Part shown: positions 33,693 to 43,469 of the stretch, one piece after another
Numbering within the stretch: position 1 is the stretch's first letter
Layout of the letters: every line of letters starts with the position of its first letter
Origin: Agapetus fuscipes
Lineage: Eukaryota; Arthropoda; Insecta; Trichoptera; Glossosomatidae
Direction of reading: 5' to 3'
Length of the DNA: 64,000 nucleotides
NCBI GenBank assembly: GCA_951799405.1
Contig: OX637362.1
Span: 13,750,493-13,814,492, forward strand
The notes under the pieces: model-generated
Told to the model about the DNA's origin: nothing
Databases searched by the model: none
The model's input: the letters and a program-made list of their open reading frames with translations, nothing else
Program-made: the position numbers and the translations under genes

Positions 33693-34054
33693 GAGCATAA
33701 ACAACGGAAGTCCACTTTTTGGCGTTTTTGAGTTAATGATGCAGAAATTATTACAATTAGCTGTTCTATAAGTGGTAAAAATATTGGAGTCCTCGGACTC
33801 ATAGTTACTGAGATATCAAGTGTAATAAATATGGGGTGTACATAAAAGTGCGAGCATAAACCACGGAAGTTCCACATACGTTGTTCACATTACTTCACAT
33901 TAAATCAATATCGATAAAAGAAGATTAACAGTTTTTACAGATCAAAAATATCTCGTCTAGTTTAGAAGTTATGATGGTTTTATAAAAGTGCACATTTTCA
34001 CTAAAACTCGTCTCCTGCACATTTTACTAAATGTGACTACCGTTGTTTATGCTC
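33693..34054. mobile_element. MITE with TA duplication
   Basis: This is a 362-bp non-coding element with inverted ends GAGCATAAACAACGG, flanked by TA on each side (33691-33692, 34055-34056). A second, divergent copy of the end sequence (GAGCATAAACCACGG) occurs inside near 33852. Confidence 0.7.
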
Positions 34055-34133
34055 TAACAGTGTTATTCATTAGAATTTTTAAACCAGATTTCTTTAGAGA
34101 TCTGGTTTAATTTCTCGATTTAATCTCAATTTA

Positions 34134-34907
34134 CAAAAAAGGTGATTCATAAAAACTTTATAATTCAGTTTAACACTAAACGTGTTTCAAAACATGATCA
34201 CATTTGTAAACCACCTCCGAGTAGGTTTATTTCGTTCTAAACTAGATCGACATACGCAAAATGGCGATCTTTCTCATTCCCCAGCTGATCGTAATGTACG
34301 AGATAACTTTCAGAATAAAAGATTTATGAATCAAATAAGAGTTTCAGCAATTACAGTAACTTTAAAACATTAGAATTTTACACTACAACAACAAATCTAC
34401 GGCATGCAGCCACGAAACAAATATAAAAACTGTGACAAGAAAAAAAGTGACAGATGCTGCGTCGTGTTATTTTTCAAGTCACCAATTTTGTAAAACTGTC
34501 ACTTTTCTTGTAAATGAAGTATGAAGGCCCATCTTTGCGATTTTCTTCGTGATGCCTACAGCCAAAACCTGAAGCCACAATGAAGTCATGCTGTGAAAAA
34601 TACTTGTTTCCATTTTTGGTTCATTCGAAGTCGCAGTCAACATGACATGAGTTTGACAGCTGGAGTGTCGGGAAACGTTCGGGAGGGGGCGTTTACCCGA
34701 ATTCTTCCGAGCGTCTCCGAAAGTTGTCAAAAAGCATGCGAAAACCCACAAAAACCTCAAAAAATTTCATAGACACCAAAATACCTACATAAATGTCGAG
34801 CATTTCGTAATTTTTCATACAGAAAAAGCTACCGGAAGTCTGTTTAAGCAGGATTCGGTAAACCAAAAAAAAAAATGCACGTATTTCGCTAATGAATCAC
34901 CTTTTTA
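34134..34907. mobile_element. Probable non-autonomous element with inverted ends
   Basis: The left end has AAAAGGTGATTCATAAAAAC and the right end mirrors it (GCTAATGAATCACCTTTT). The interior of about 750 bp has no supported ORF. The target duplication is unclear, so borders are approximate. Confidence 0.5.
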
Positions 34908-34921
34908 TTTATTTTGGTTTA

Positions 34922-37900
34922 GCGGGCTGGTCTTCTTCTTCTTCTTCCTTAGCCATCTCTCCACTGCTGGATATAGGCCTCTTCCATGTTTCTCCACTCC
35001 TTTCTATCCTGTGCCCTCTGAATCCATTTCCGCCCCGCGACTGGAACAATGTCATCTGACCATCTTTTTTGTGGTCTGCCGACGCTTCTTTTATCTTCCC
35101 ATGGTCGCCACTTGAGGATTTTCGTTGCCCATCGGTTGTCATCTCGTCTTGCCATATGGCCTGCCCATTGCCATTTTAGTTTTGCAATACGATCCATGAT
35201 GTCTGTGACTTTTGTTAGGTGTCTGATGTCTTCGTTTCTTTTTCTATCTTTAAGACTTATTCCCAACATCGGTCTTTCCATGGATCGTTGTGAGCACTTT
35301 AATTTATGGACGCTCACTGCGGTTAGCGAGATGGTTTCTAGGCCATATGTTGTCACAGGGAGGATACAAGTCTCGTAGATCTTTCTCTTTAGGTTCATTG
35401 GGATGTCTTTATTTTCGAGTATGTGCTTTAATTTTCCAAAAGCTGCCCAGCCCAATCCTATTCGTCTGGGTATCTCTGCAGTTTGGTTTTCCTTTCCCAT
35501 TTTGATCTTGTGTCCAAGGTAGATATATTCGTTTACAGCCTCTATGTGTTTGTTGTTGATGTTTAGGCTTTCGTTTGTTGGGCTCATAATTTTTGTTTTA
35601 CTGATGTTCATTTCAAGACCAATTTTCAGAGAGGTTTCATGCAGTTCTTTGATCATACTCTTCAGCTCTTCGATGTCTTTGCTTATAAGCACTATGTCGT
35701 CGGCAAAACGGAGGTGGTTCAGGTAAACTCCATCAATTTTGATCCCTTTGTTGTCCCAATTCATCATTTTAAAAATATTCTCCAGGGCCAGCGTAAACAA
35801 TTTAGGAGATATAGTGTCCCCTTGTCGAACTCCTCGCTTAATGTTTATTTTATCAGTTCTTGTTTCGTCGTCTAGTTTAATATCCATTGTGGCATGATCA
35901 TATATAAATTTAATGAGCCTTGAATATCTGGAGTCGATTCTTGCGTCGTTTAGAGCCTGTATGATAGCCCATGGTTCTACAGAATCGAAAGCTTTTTTGT
36001 AGTCCACAAAAGCCAGATGAATTGGGATTTTGTATTCAGTTGTCTTCTCAATCAGTAAACGGACAGTCTGGATGTGATCAGTTGTTCCAAAACCCTTTCT
36101 AAACTCTGCTTGTTCAACCGGTTGGTACATGTCAAGTTTTTGTGTTAAACGATTTGTTAAGAACTTTGTAAGCAATTTATACAGGTGGGACAGTAAGCTT
36201 ATTGGTCGATAATTCTCCAAATCTTCCGGATCTCCTTTTTTGAATAATAGTACCACTTCAGCATTTTGCCAGTTTTCTGGTATGGCTTCTAATTCAATGC
36301 ATTTATTTAGAAGTATTTTCACGGCTTCATTTAATTTTTTGCAGCCCATCTTTAAAATATCATTTGTAATTTTGTCTTCTCCTGGAGCTTTATTTTTCTT
36401 CATGTATTTTAGAGCATTTTCCATCTCCTCGTGAGTTATTTCTGGTACATCTTCTGATCCCACGTTAAGTATTACGGTATTTTGTGATTGGTTTATATTT
36501 TGTGTTTTAGATGTATATAGGTCAGTGTAGAATTCATGAATCGCTCCAGTGATCTCGGCCTTATCGTTTAATGTCCTGCCATTTTTGTCTTTCACTTTAG
36601 TAATATTTTTCTTTCCTTCCGCGTTATTTCTCCTTAAAACCTTCATATTTTTGTTTGCATCTATTGTCTTTGTAATAAGCTCGTTATTAAATTTTCGTAG
36701 ATCCTTTCTCACCTCTCTTTTGATTGTTTTATTTATTTCTTTATATTCGATGGTGTCTCTGCCCATACTTTTTCTTTTTTCCATAAGTGTTATTGTATTT
36801 GCAGATAGTTTGTTATTTTTATTTTTCTGCTTAAATGAAAGAGTCTTTACGACTGTTTGAAAATCTGAAGTAATCTTTTCTGATAAGTCGTTTAATCCCA
36901 TGTTGTTTAGATTTGTTAGGGGTTCCAATTTGTCTTTCATTTTTGTATTAAATGTTGCCCTTTGGAGCTTGATCATTTCCACTGTGGGTTGTTTTTTGTT
37001 CTTTTTATTTACCATATTATATCTCTCAGTCTTAGTGTTTATCTTAAATGTTGCTCTTACTAGTCTATGATCGCTGCCCGTATCAAAACGGTTTAAAACT
37101 GATACGTCTTTGCAAGTTTTTAAGTTGTCTGTGAAAATATAATCAATCTCGTTTTTTGTCTTGCCATCTGGGCTCTTCCAAGTCCATTTTCTTTGGTTTT
37201 GTTTTTTGAAAAATGTATTTGTACAGTAGAGTTGTTCGCTTTGAAGGTATTCCACGAGAGTTTCTCCTCTCTCATTTCTTTTGCCAAGTCCGAACATTCC
37301 GATATATTCTGGGTCTCCTTGTTTTTTCTCTCCAACCTTAGCATTAAAGTCACCCATTAAGATTGTTAACCTAGCCTTTTCCATGTTTTTTGCCCCTGTG
37401 ATATCTTCATAAAATGTTTCTATTTCTTCATCATCTGCTGTACTTGTGGGAGCATAGGCCTGTATGATTTGTATTTTAAACTTTTTATTTATTTCCAGGA
37501 CTACGTATAGTACCCTGGGTGATATACTAATCATTTTAGTTATTTTATTCTTAATGTTTTTATTTATCATGATGGCGACTCCTCCAGCCGAGGATTGTGA
37601 GTTATTTCTAAACAGTATATGTCCTGATGGAAGTGTTACCGATTCTTCTCCTTTTAGTCTTGTCTCGCTAATTCCCAAGACATCCCATTTGATATGTCTC
37701 AATTCTTCCTCCAGTCTTATTTTGTCCTCTTCTTGTCTCATGGTTCTGATATTATATGTCGCTATTTTGATGTCTTTGATGTAACAATTTTTCGACTTTT
37801 TGCCTCCCCCAGAATCCTCGAGGCAGACCGGTTTTGCGCCGGTGTGAGATTCTGAGCTACATGCTCTACTCACCTGGGGTACTTGTATTTGAAAATTCGA

Positions 37901-38460
37901 AGGCATTGGTTGGTTGATTTTTGGAAGGTTTTTGGCATTAAAACACCACGCTTGCCTAGCGGGTTGGTGAGTTTTGATTTCAGCCGCCCTTAACATAGGA
38001 ACAGACGCTGTTTGTAGCCGCTCCTAACCTGGAGAACAGACGATACTACCTTGGGAAATTAGTGCAGTGGTTTCCCGTTGCCTTCTGCACCGCAGTATTC
38101 CAGTCGTTGAGGCTGTTGCAGCTGCGCCTGGAATAGTCTGTGAAGTAACCGTTCTGGCATCCATTGCCTCCGCTTACTTCCAGTTGTGATGAATACTGCT
38201 GCCCTCCATCAGTGCAGTAGCCCAGCTGACTCGGGCTGTGGACGCCGGCTGTACAGTTTCCTGGCAACCACCATCCTCAGGTACGCGGCCTGCACCGGTA
38301 CCATCCAGGGAGCTCCTCGCCAGTTCAGTACTGACGCGAGCACCCCAGACCCCCGTCTCCCGTCTGCTCACCTACCCAGGCTTCCAAAGGGGTTGGTTAC
38401 CGCAATCTCTTCCTGGGTTGCTAGGTTTAACAGGGTTCACCACAGGTAGGTGGGAGTGGA
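34922..38460 (-). mobile_element. RTE-type LINE, near full length
   Basis: This single minus-strand element has a 3' end at about 34922-34950 marked by a GAA-rich tail. The coding region spans 37996-34949, and about 460 bp of GC-richer sequence upstream is likely its 5' untranslated region. The 5' border is estimated from the base-composition change near 38460. Confidence 0.8.
34949..37996 (-). CDS. RTE endonuclease-reverse transcriptase, intact 1015-residue ORF
   Basis: This is the replication protein of an RTE-clade LINE: it nicks the chromosome and copies element RNA at the nick. The ORF starts at ATG 37996 and is uninterrupted. AP-type endonuclease: ATYNIRTMR near residue 82, GISETRLKG, MGDFNAKVG near 213 and GSDHRLVRATF near 310. 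Reverse transcriptase: KAPGEDKITNDILK, YRPISLLSHLYK, AFVDYKKAFDSVE, IKRGVRQGDTISPKLF and the catalytic FADDIVLIS near 763. The C-terminal region has WAGHMARRDDNRW and VGRPQKRWSDD. One unusual residue is AEFRKGF where related proteins have AGFRKGF. About 1000 residues is a normal length for RTE. Confidence 0.92.
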   Translation of the reverse strand: MLRAAEIKTHQPARQAWCFNAKNLPKINQPMPSNFQIQVPQVSRACSSESHTGAKPVCLEDSGGGKKSKNCYIKDIKIATYNIRTMRQEEDKIRLEEELRHIKWDVLGISETRLKGEESVTLPSGHILFRNNSQSSAGGVAIMINKNIKNKITKMISISPRVLYVVLEINKKFKIQIIQAYAPTSTADDEEIETFYEDITGAKNMEKARLTILMGDFNAKVGEKKQGDPEYIGMFGLGKRNERGETLVEYLQSEQLYCTNTFFKKQNQRKWTWKSPDGKTKNEIDYIFTDNLKTCKDVSVLNRFDTGSDHRLVRATFKINTKTERYNMVNKKNKKQPTVEMIKLQRATFNTKMKDKLEPLTNLNNMGLNDLSEKITSDFQTVVKTLSFKQKNKNNKLSANTITLMEKRKSMGRDTIEYKEINKTIKREVRKDLRKFNNELITKTIDANKNMKVLRRNNAEGKKNITKVKDKNGRTLNDKAEITGAIHEFYTDLYTSKTQNINQSQNTVILNVGSEDVPEITHEEMENALKYMKKNKAPGEDKITNDILKMGCKKLNEAVKILLNKCIELEAIPENWQNAEVVLLFKKGDPEDLENYRPISLLSHLYKLLTKFLTNRLTQKLDMYQPVEQAEFRKGFGTTDHIQTVRLLIEKTTEYKIPIHLAFVDYKKAFDSVEPWAIIQALNDARIDSRYSRLIKFIYDHATMDIKLDDETRTDKINIKRGVRQGDTISPKLFTLALENIFKMMNWDNKGIKIDGVYLNHLRFADDIVLISKDIEELKSMIKELHETSLKIGLEMNISKTKIMSPTNESLNINNKHIEAVNEYIYLGHKIKMGKENQTAEIPRRIGLGWAAFGKLKHILENKDIPMNLKRKIYETCILPVTTYGLETISLTAVSVHKLKCSQRSMERPMLGISLKDRKRNEDIRHLTKVTDIMDRIAKLKWQWAGHMARRDDNRWATKILKWRPWEDKRSVGRPQKRWSDDIVPVAGRKWIQRAQDRKEWRNMEEAYIQQWRDG

Positions 38461-38703
38461 GTTGATGCAGAGAGGCTAATATGTAAAAACTTGCATAATT
38501 ACATTGTGTTGCGCATCGGCACCCTAGAACCCCCTAGCGGTCTGGTACAGATTTAAATTGGTGATCAAAACTTGTGCTCGTTAACTAAAAGCGCGATCAC
38601 CAAAACCCGTAGTTTGGCTTATTTTTGCCACTACATAACCTCCTAAAAAAGGCTTCTAAGCCATACATATATTGTAATTTCTTGCCACGTTTTCCCCAAA
38701 GGA

Positions 38704-38930
38704 GTGTTGTGAATGTTCCTTGGCTTAGGTATAGGTTGAAATGCGGCTGACCACCCATGCTGTTAAAAAGGTTCACTTTGCCAATGTCATCCCTGTTTCA
38801 GGGAAGGTCGGCAAGAGTATCAAGGTGTGTGTCCATTTGAGATTTTGGTGTTTATGTTGTAAATTCACATGCGGCATGTGCAAGCGTGACTTTGTACGTG
38901 TCTGCTTGTAAGAATGCATGTAATGTGAAT
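38704..38930 (+). repeat. LINE A 3' tail, diverged copy
   Basis: This plus-orientation copy runs from the CTTGGCTTAGGTATAGGTTG segment through GACCACCCATGCTGTT and GTTTCAGGGAAGGTCGGCAAG to TGTAAGAATGCATG. The pentamer end is missing. It lies directly beside the SINE that hosts the Transib element. Confidence 0.65.
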
Positions 38931-40395
38931 CCCCAATAAGTGAAGCCGGTCGTTAGCTCAGTTGGTAGAGTGCTTGCATTCCATGCCGTGAGCTCGGGTT
39001 CGAATCCCACCGAGGCACAGTGGGCGGGATTCCAAATCTAGCGCTTAATAAGTCCAGTTTTGAAGTATTGCCAATTCTAAGAAAAGTACCTGCATATGAT
39101 AAATAGATAGCCCAGAAACAGTTCCTTTTGACAAAAAAAGTAATTTGTTCGCGAGATAATTACCGAGAGTCAGGTAAACATGACTATGTCGGAATAATGC
39201 CCGGTTTGAAAAATTATTGAATTGTTGTTTACCTTTCTACCTGGAAGCACTGTGCCTAAAGTTCAAGTCTAATCGTGTTAATTGTTTTTACATAGTTAAG
39301 TTCCATGTATATACTTTGTTTTTTAATTATAATTTTTTGTATCTACTTTTTTATTTTGTCCAAAAATATTTTTTGAATCACGTTAAGTATTTTGATTAAT
39401 AAAATTACAATATAGACCTTTTTAGTAGACTCGGACTGAAAAGTACGACCGAGTGCGAGCATAATTTTAAATGTATTATTAAGAACCGTTTATGAGGTTT
39501 ATTTTGTGTGTAAAAGATTTTGCTACTTTTTGCGACTAATGTTTTTAAGATTTTTTAAAGGAACCATGTCAGTCCAAAGAAAAGAGCTATTCGGAGTGTG
39601 GCGAAATGAAAGGACCGCAACAAAAAAAACTCCGGCTGTAATGGATTATTATTTTACAAAAATTGAGCTTCACAATGATGAAATTATTTACAAATCATCT
39701 GCGTTTAAAATGGGCACATTCATGCCGTACCTAATGTTAATTTTTTTTAAAAAGAAAAAAATTGTGAGTGGTTGTTGAAGAACATTACTTTGCCTGTCTT
39801 TGATACTACATCAGCACCCTCATCGTCTATTGGACGATATTGGCAAATTTTTTTCAATTAAGTGACCGAACAAAACGTAGAAAAGTTTCTTTACTTCTGA
39901 AACAAGAAGTCACGAAGAAATAATGCTTGCGTCAAAACTAAATTTGCAAAACTCAGGCAAAAGAGGTGCTGCTAAGGTCCTAATGGGTCTTGAAGCTTCC
40001 CCGCATCGTGCATCAAAGATTAAAAAAATGTATATACACCACCTACCGAGCCAATCAAGTACACGCCCGAAAAAGCACTTGGATTGTATGTTGACGCAAC
40101 TTTAGCCTAACACTCATACAGACTAATTGAATGGGGAGCTGAAGCTCGAAAAGCTAATATTTATCCCTCTTATGATTTTATTAGGGAAGCTAAAAAAAGA
40201 TTGACACCCCCATGAAAAACTTATAACAATGTCCGATATTTCTGCGGCAGTAACCGTGCAAGTACTTGTCAACCACACAGTGCAGAGGTTACTGGAGAGT
40301 TAAAGAGAAGTGTAACAGCAAGCTCTCCTAGATTCAGCATCTTCAGCATCAGACTTTTCAATGCTGTACAAATGTGAAAAGTGAAAAAAAAAAAG

Positions 40396-42089
40396 TGGTG
40401 TGAAAGTGGGTGAGACGAATGTTGGAGTTCTTCTCTATGCTGACGATGCCGTAGTGTTGGCTGATACAGCGGAGGAGCTCCAGATGATACTCACCAAAAT
40501 GAATGATGCTTTTAGTAAGAACGGTTTAAAAGTGAATGCCAGTAAGACGAAAGTATTAGTGTTTGACAGGACTGAGGAATGCGAGGAAATTGAGATAAGA
40601 CTGAATGAAACAAGAGTGGAGGTCGTGAAAGAATTTGATTATCTGGGAAGCAAGTTTCAGTCGAATGGGAAATTGACGAAAGAATTGGAAAAGCGTGCTA
40701 GTAGAGGAAGAAGTGTAATGGGAACGATTGGAAGAATTGCAAGAAATAGGAAACTTACGAAGAATATGAGATTGGCGGTCCACAATGGTATATTGGTTCC
40801 GACATTCTAATCTAATCTAATCTAATCTAAGCTGCAAAGATATATATCATTTAAGTTTTATATTAAATGCATTCCCACAAGCAGATATGTATAATTTCGC
40901 GCTAACACATGCCGCATGTGGACCTACAATATAAAAACCCAATCTCAAATGAACATAAGCCTTGCAACTCTTGCCGTCCTTCCCTGAAACAGAGGTGACA
41001 TTGGCAAAGTGAACCAATTTTTACATTATGGGTGGTCAGCCGCATAACAACCTATAAGTCAAGGAACATACATGACAAATTACATTTTTTAAAAACAATA
41101 AATCACAATATATACATGGACATAAAAAACTAAATCATAAAACCAATTTTACTTTAACAAACCTCAGCCGCCAACATCACAGATCAACCGCCATTTCTTT
41201 CTATCCTTACATACTTCTTTCATTTCCTCCAGAGTCATAACCTTCTTCATACAAGCTCTTCTTTTATTATGACTCTGGATATTCCATTCATTCGCAATTT
41301 CGGATATTTGGTCCATCCATACCTTTCTCGGTCTTCCTCTACCACAACATCCATCTATTCTACCAACATATACTTTCTTCGTCAGTCTTTCCTCATTCAT
41401 TCTCTCCATATGCCCAAACCATCTTAACAAACTTCTTTTAATCTTCACTTTCACACTTTCTCTTGCACCACATTCTTCTCTTACAAAATCATTCCTCACC
41501 CTGTCACTCCGTTTTTTCCCAATCATACTTCTTAGAAAGTCCATTTCAACAGTATGGACTTTACTAATTTCACTTTCATTCACCGTCCAGGCCTCGCTTC
41601 CATACATTGATGTATGGAAGTGAGGCGTGGACAGTTAATGAATGTGAGCTGAGTAAAGTATGTACGGTTGAAATGGCTTACCTGAGAGCAATGGCTGGAA
41701 AAACACTGAATGATAGAGTACGTAATGATTGGGTGATGAACGAGTGTGGTATAAAAGAGAATATGAGAATGAAAGTACAAAAAAGTACGATGAGATGGTT
41801 CGGACATCTCGAAAGAATGGATGATGAACGACTAACGAAGAAAGTGTACAAAGGAAATGTCAGAGGAAAGCGCGGAAGGGGAAGGCCGAGGAAAGAATGG
41901 TTAGACCAAATATGTGAGATTGCGAAAGAATGGAACCTGCAGAGTGAAAATAAGAGAAGAGTATGTATGAAAAAGGTGATGAATATTGAGGAAATGAAAG
42001 TGGTTTGTAAGGACAGAAAAAAGTGGAGGCGCATCTGCGGAGGTACCGGCCACCCCTAGTGGAACGGCGGCAGGATACAGTACAGTACA
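40396..42089 (+). mobile_element. LINE B, 5'-truncated, inserted in the Transib and split by LINE A
   Basis: The first block (40396-40806) encodes GVKVGETNVGVLLYADDA (the catalytic ADD box) to LAVHNGILVPT. The second (41604-42089) resumes at MYGSEAWTVNECELSK and runs to RRICGGTGHP and the TACAG tail. GTACAAATG occurs at 40366-40374 and 42090-42098 and may be the target duplication, with 21 bp of A-rich filler at the left end. Removing 40807-41603 restores the LINE B order exactly. Confidence 0.85.
40807..41603 (-). mobile_element. LINE A, 5'-truncated, inserted in LINE B
   Basis: Minus orientation. The left end is a clean pentamer tail (CTAAT x4), followed by the 270-bp untranslated tail to about 41075. 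The coding C-terminus is at 41164-41607: MYGSEAWTVNESEISK, RWFGHMERMNEERLTKKVY, RGRPRKVWMDQ, ending CDVGG. The flanking duplication is ACATT (40802-40806 and 41604-41608). This copy proves that the dispersed 270-bp repeat belongs to LINE A. Confidence 0.87.
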
Positions 42090-43469
42090 GTACAAATGGA
42101 GAGGCGATGGAAGTGCCAGTCAGTCCACTTATTAGCTAGCCTTCAGTCCATCAACATCTGAAGCTGAAGAAGCATATGAAACTGAAGGGACTGAACATCC
42201 AAAAAAAACGGATGCGTCTTTTGTTTGCCATTTGTATTGTGCCGCTTCAAGAAAAAATGGGTGGAAAAGTGATAAAGCTAAATCCTCGACCATCTTCCAC
42301 AAGGTATTGCAAGCCAATAAGAATAATATTTGCAAAAGAGACAATTAAATTAACTAAAAGGGAAATTGGTAATGTGCAAAGACAAATTCATGAAATTAAT
42401 TTGAATACTGTTACTATTTGTGATTTTAGAATAACTCATGTTTTTAAATTGACTAAGATTGATGAAACGACATTTAATATTATTACTGAATCGTCATTGA
42501 GGACCTGCGGAATATGTGGGGCAACCCCAAAAATAATAAACAACATAGATGAAGTGATGCGCTTAGGGAAAAATAAGAGTCTGTACAAATATGGCTTATC
42601 CACACTGCATGCGTGGATAAAATGTTTTGAATGCTTGGTACATATTTTATATCGACTTTCTTAATAAATGTCAATTTCGTGAAGTGTTAGATAAAGCAGT
42701 CATTGAAAAAAAACAAGAAAAAAGTGATTGATGGTTGACAGAAAAAATAAGTTAGTTGTTAAAATTTGAAAAATTAAACTTCCAACTTTCACATTGATTT
42801 TTTCAATAATTGTGCATATTTTCCACAATATTTTATGTCATTTTTATTTAAAAACCACCACTTCTATCAATTCAATAAAAAAAACCGGATAATTTGGCGA
42901 TGAAAGCATAAATTTTCAGTATGGCGACTTATTACGCGCTAGATTTGGGTTTCCGCCCACTGTGCGAGGGTATCAGAAATGATTTCCCGTTTCGGTGTTT
43001 ATTTCAAACCCCAAAATAAAATACCGGCAAGTTTTACTAAGCCTTCACAAGAAATGAGTACCAGCCCTCTCGGGAGCTGGGAATCCCCAACTTCAACTGA
43101 AGTGGTTGGCGTAAGGCCGGCCCCCTTACCTGTAAAAATAAATAGGTTCAACTCGCCACATGCGACGCCTTCGGGGATAACGCGGCAAGAAGTTACACTA
43201 TATATGTGTAGCTTAGTTGCGTTTTGCGTTGCGTTGCTCAATGTTCCATATCTTTGCAACTTAGATTAGATTAGAAATTAAGGGGGCTGGCTTTACGCTA
43301 ACCACTGCAGTTGAAGTGGGGGTGCGCTATGACTGCAGACATCCAGTTCTTGTGCAGGTACTCGTATGTTTATCCTTCAGTAGCATCTTCATTCTTGGTC
43401 TCTGGTGATTTGGCGTGCTCTGCTTTCATAAAACTATCAGGACACCGCAATGACTACAGGTTCCTGTGT

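Larger units (their letters stand above)
39547..42664 (+). pseudogene. Transib transposase, broken remnant
   Basis: The left part (39547-40374) carries decayed N-terminal sequence: LFGVWRNERTATKK near 39590, SKLNLQNSGKRGAAKVL near 39930 and GAEARKANIYPSYDFIREAK near 40137, with stops and shifts between them. The right part begins at about 42092 with YKWRGDGSASQSTY, where the aspartate after G is the likely first catalytic residue, equivalent to RAG1 D600. The 42176-42664 ORF contains LNPRPSSTRYCKPIRI (compare the CKPL segment of RAG1), then TCGICGATPKIIN (the CxxC motif near RAG1 D708), and YGLSTLHAWIKCFECL. It stops there; the part that would carry the catalytic glutamate is absent. It cannot make active protein. 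Confidence 0.8.
39016..42964 (+). mobile_element. Transib-type DNA transposon (RAG1-like), nested LINEs inside
   Basis: The inverted ends both begin CACAGTGGGCGG and match at 35 of 39 positions. The flanks are the 5-bp duplication CGAGG (39011-39015 and 42965-42969). A 5-bp GC-rich duplication, a CACAGTG start and a RAG1-core-related transposase together define Transib. After removing the LINE insertion the element would be about 2.25 kb, shorter than a full Transib because the C-terminal third of the transposase is missing. CACAGTG is also the consensus heptamer of vertebrate V(D)J signal sequences; I see no good nonamer match (heptamer plus 23 bp gives TAATAAGTC at both ends). Confidence 0.85.
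38944..43230 (+). mobile_element. SINE 1 split by the Transib nest
   Basis: The tRNA-like head lies at 38944-39015 (GTTAGCTCAGTTGGTAGAG ... GGTTCGAATCCCACCGAGG). The body resumes at 42965 (CGAGGGTATCAGAAATGATT) and continues through ACCAGCCCTCTCGGGAGC to GTGTAGCTTAGTTGCG near 43220. The bases CGAGG are present on both sides of the insert and only once in other SINE 1 copies. Confidence 0.82.

Noticed and set aside
34949..37996. Host endonuclease gene (craniofacial development protein 2-like)
   Set aside because: Such names are commonly given to RTE elements; the ORF has the full endonuclease-RT layout and a repeat tail, so it is a LINE.
38944..39015. A functional tRNA gene
   Set aside because: A and B boxes are present, but the sequence continues into the SINE 1 body, recurs many times and lacks a matched acceptor stem.
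40375..40395. Poly-A run as evidence of a processed pseudogene
   Set aside because: It lies at the 5' side of the LINE B insertion next to the possible target duplication, so it is better explained as filler added during insertion.
40807..40830. CTAAT repeats resembling an insect telomeric (TTAGG) tract
   Set aside because: The unit is ATTAG, only about four copies are present, and it lies at the end of LINE A in the expected place for its tail.
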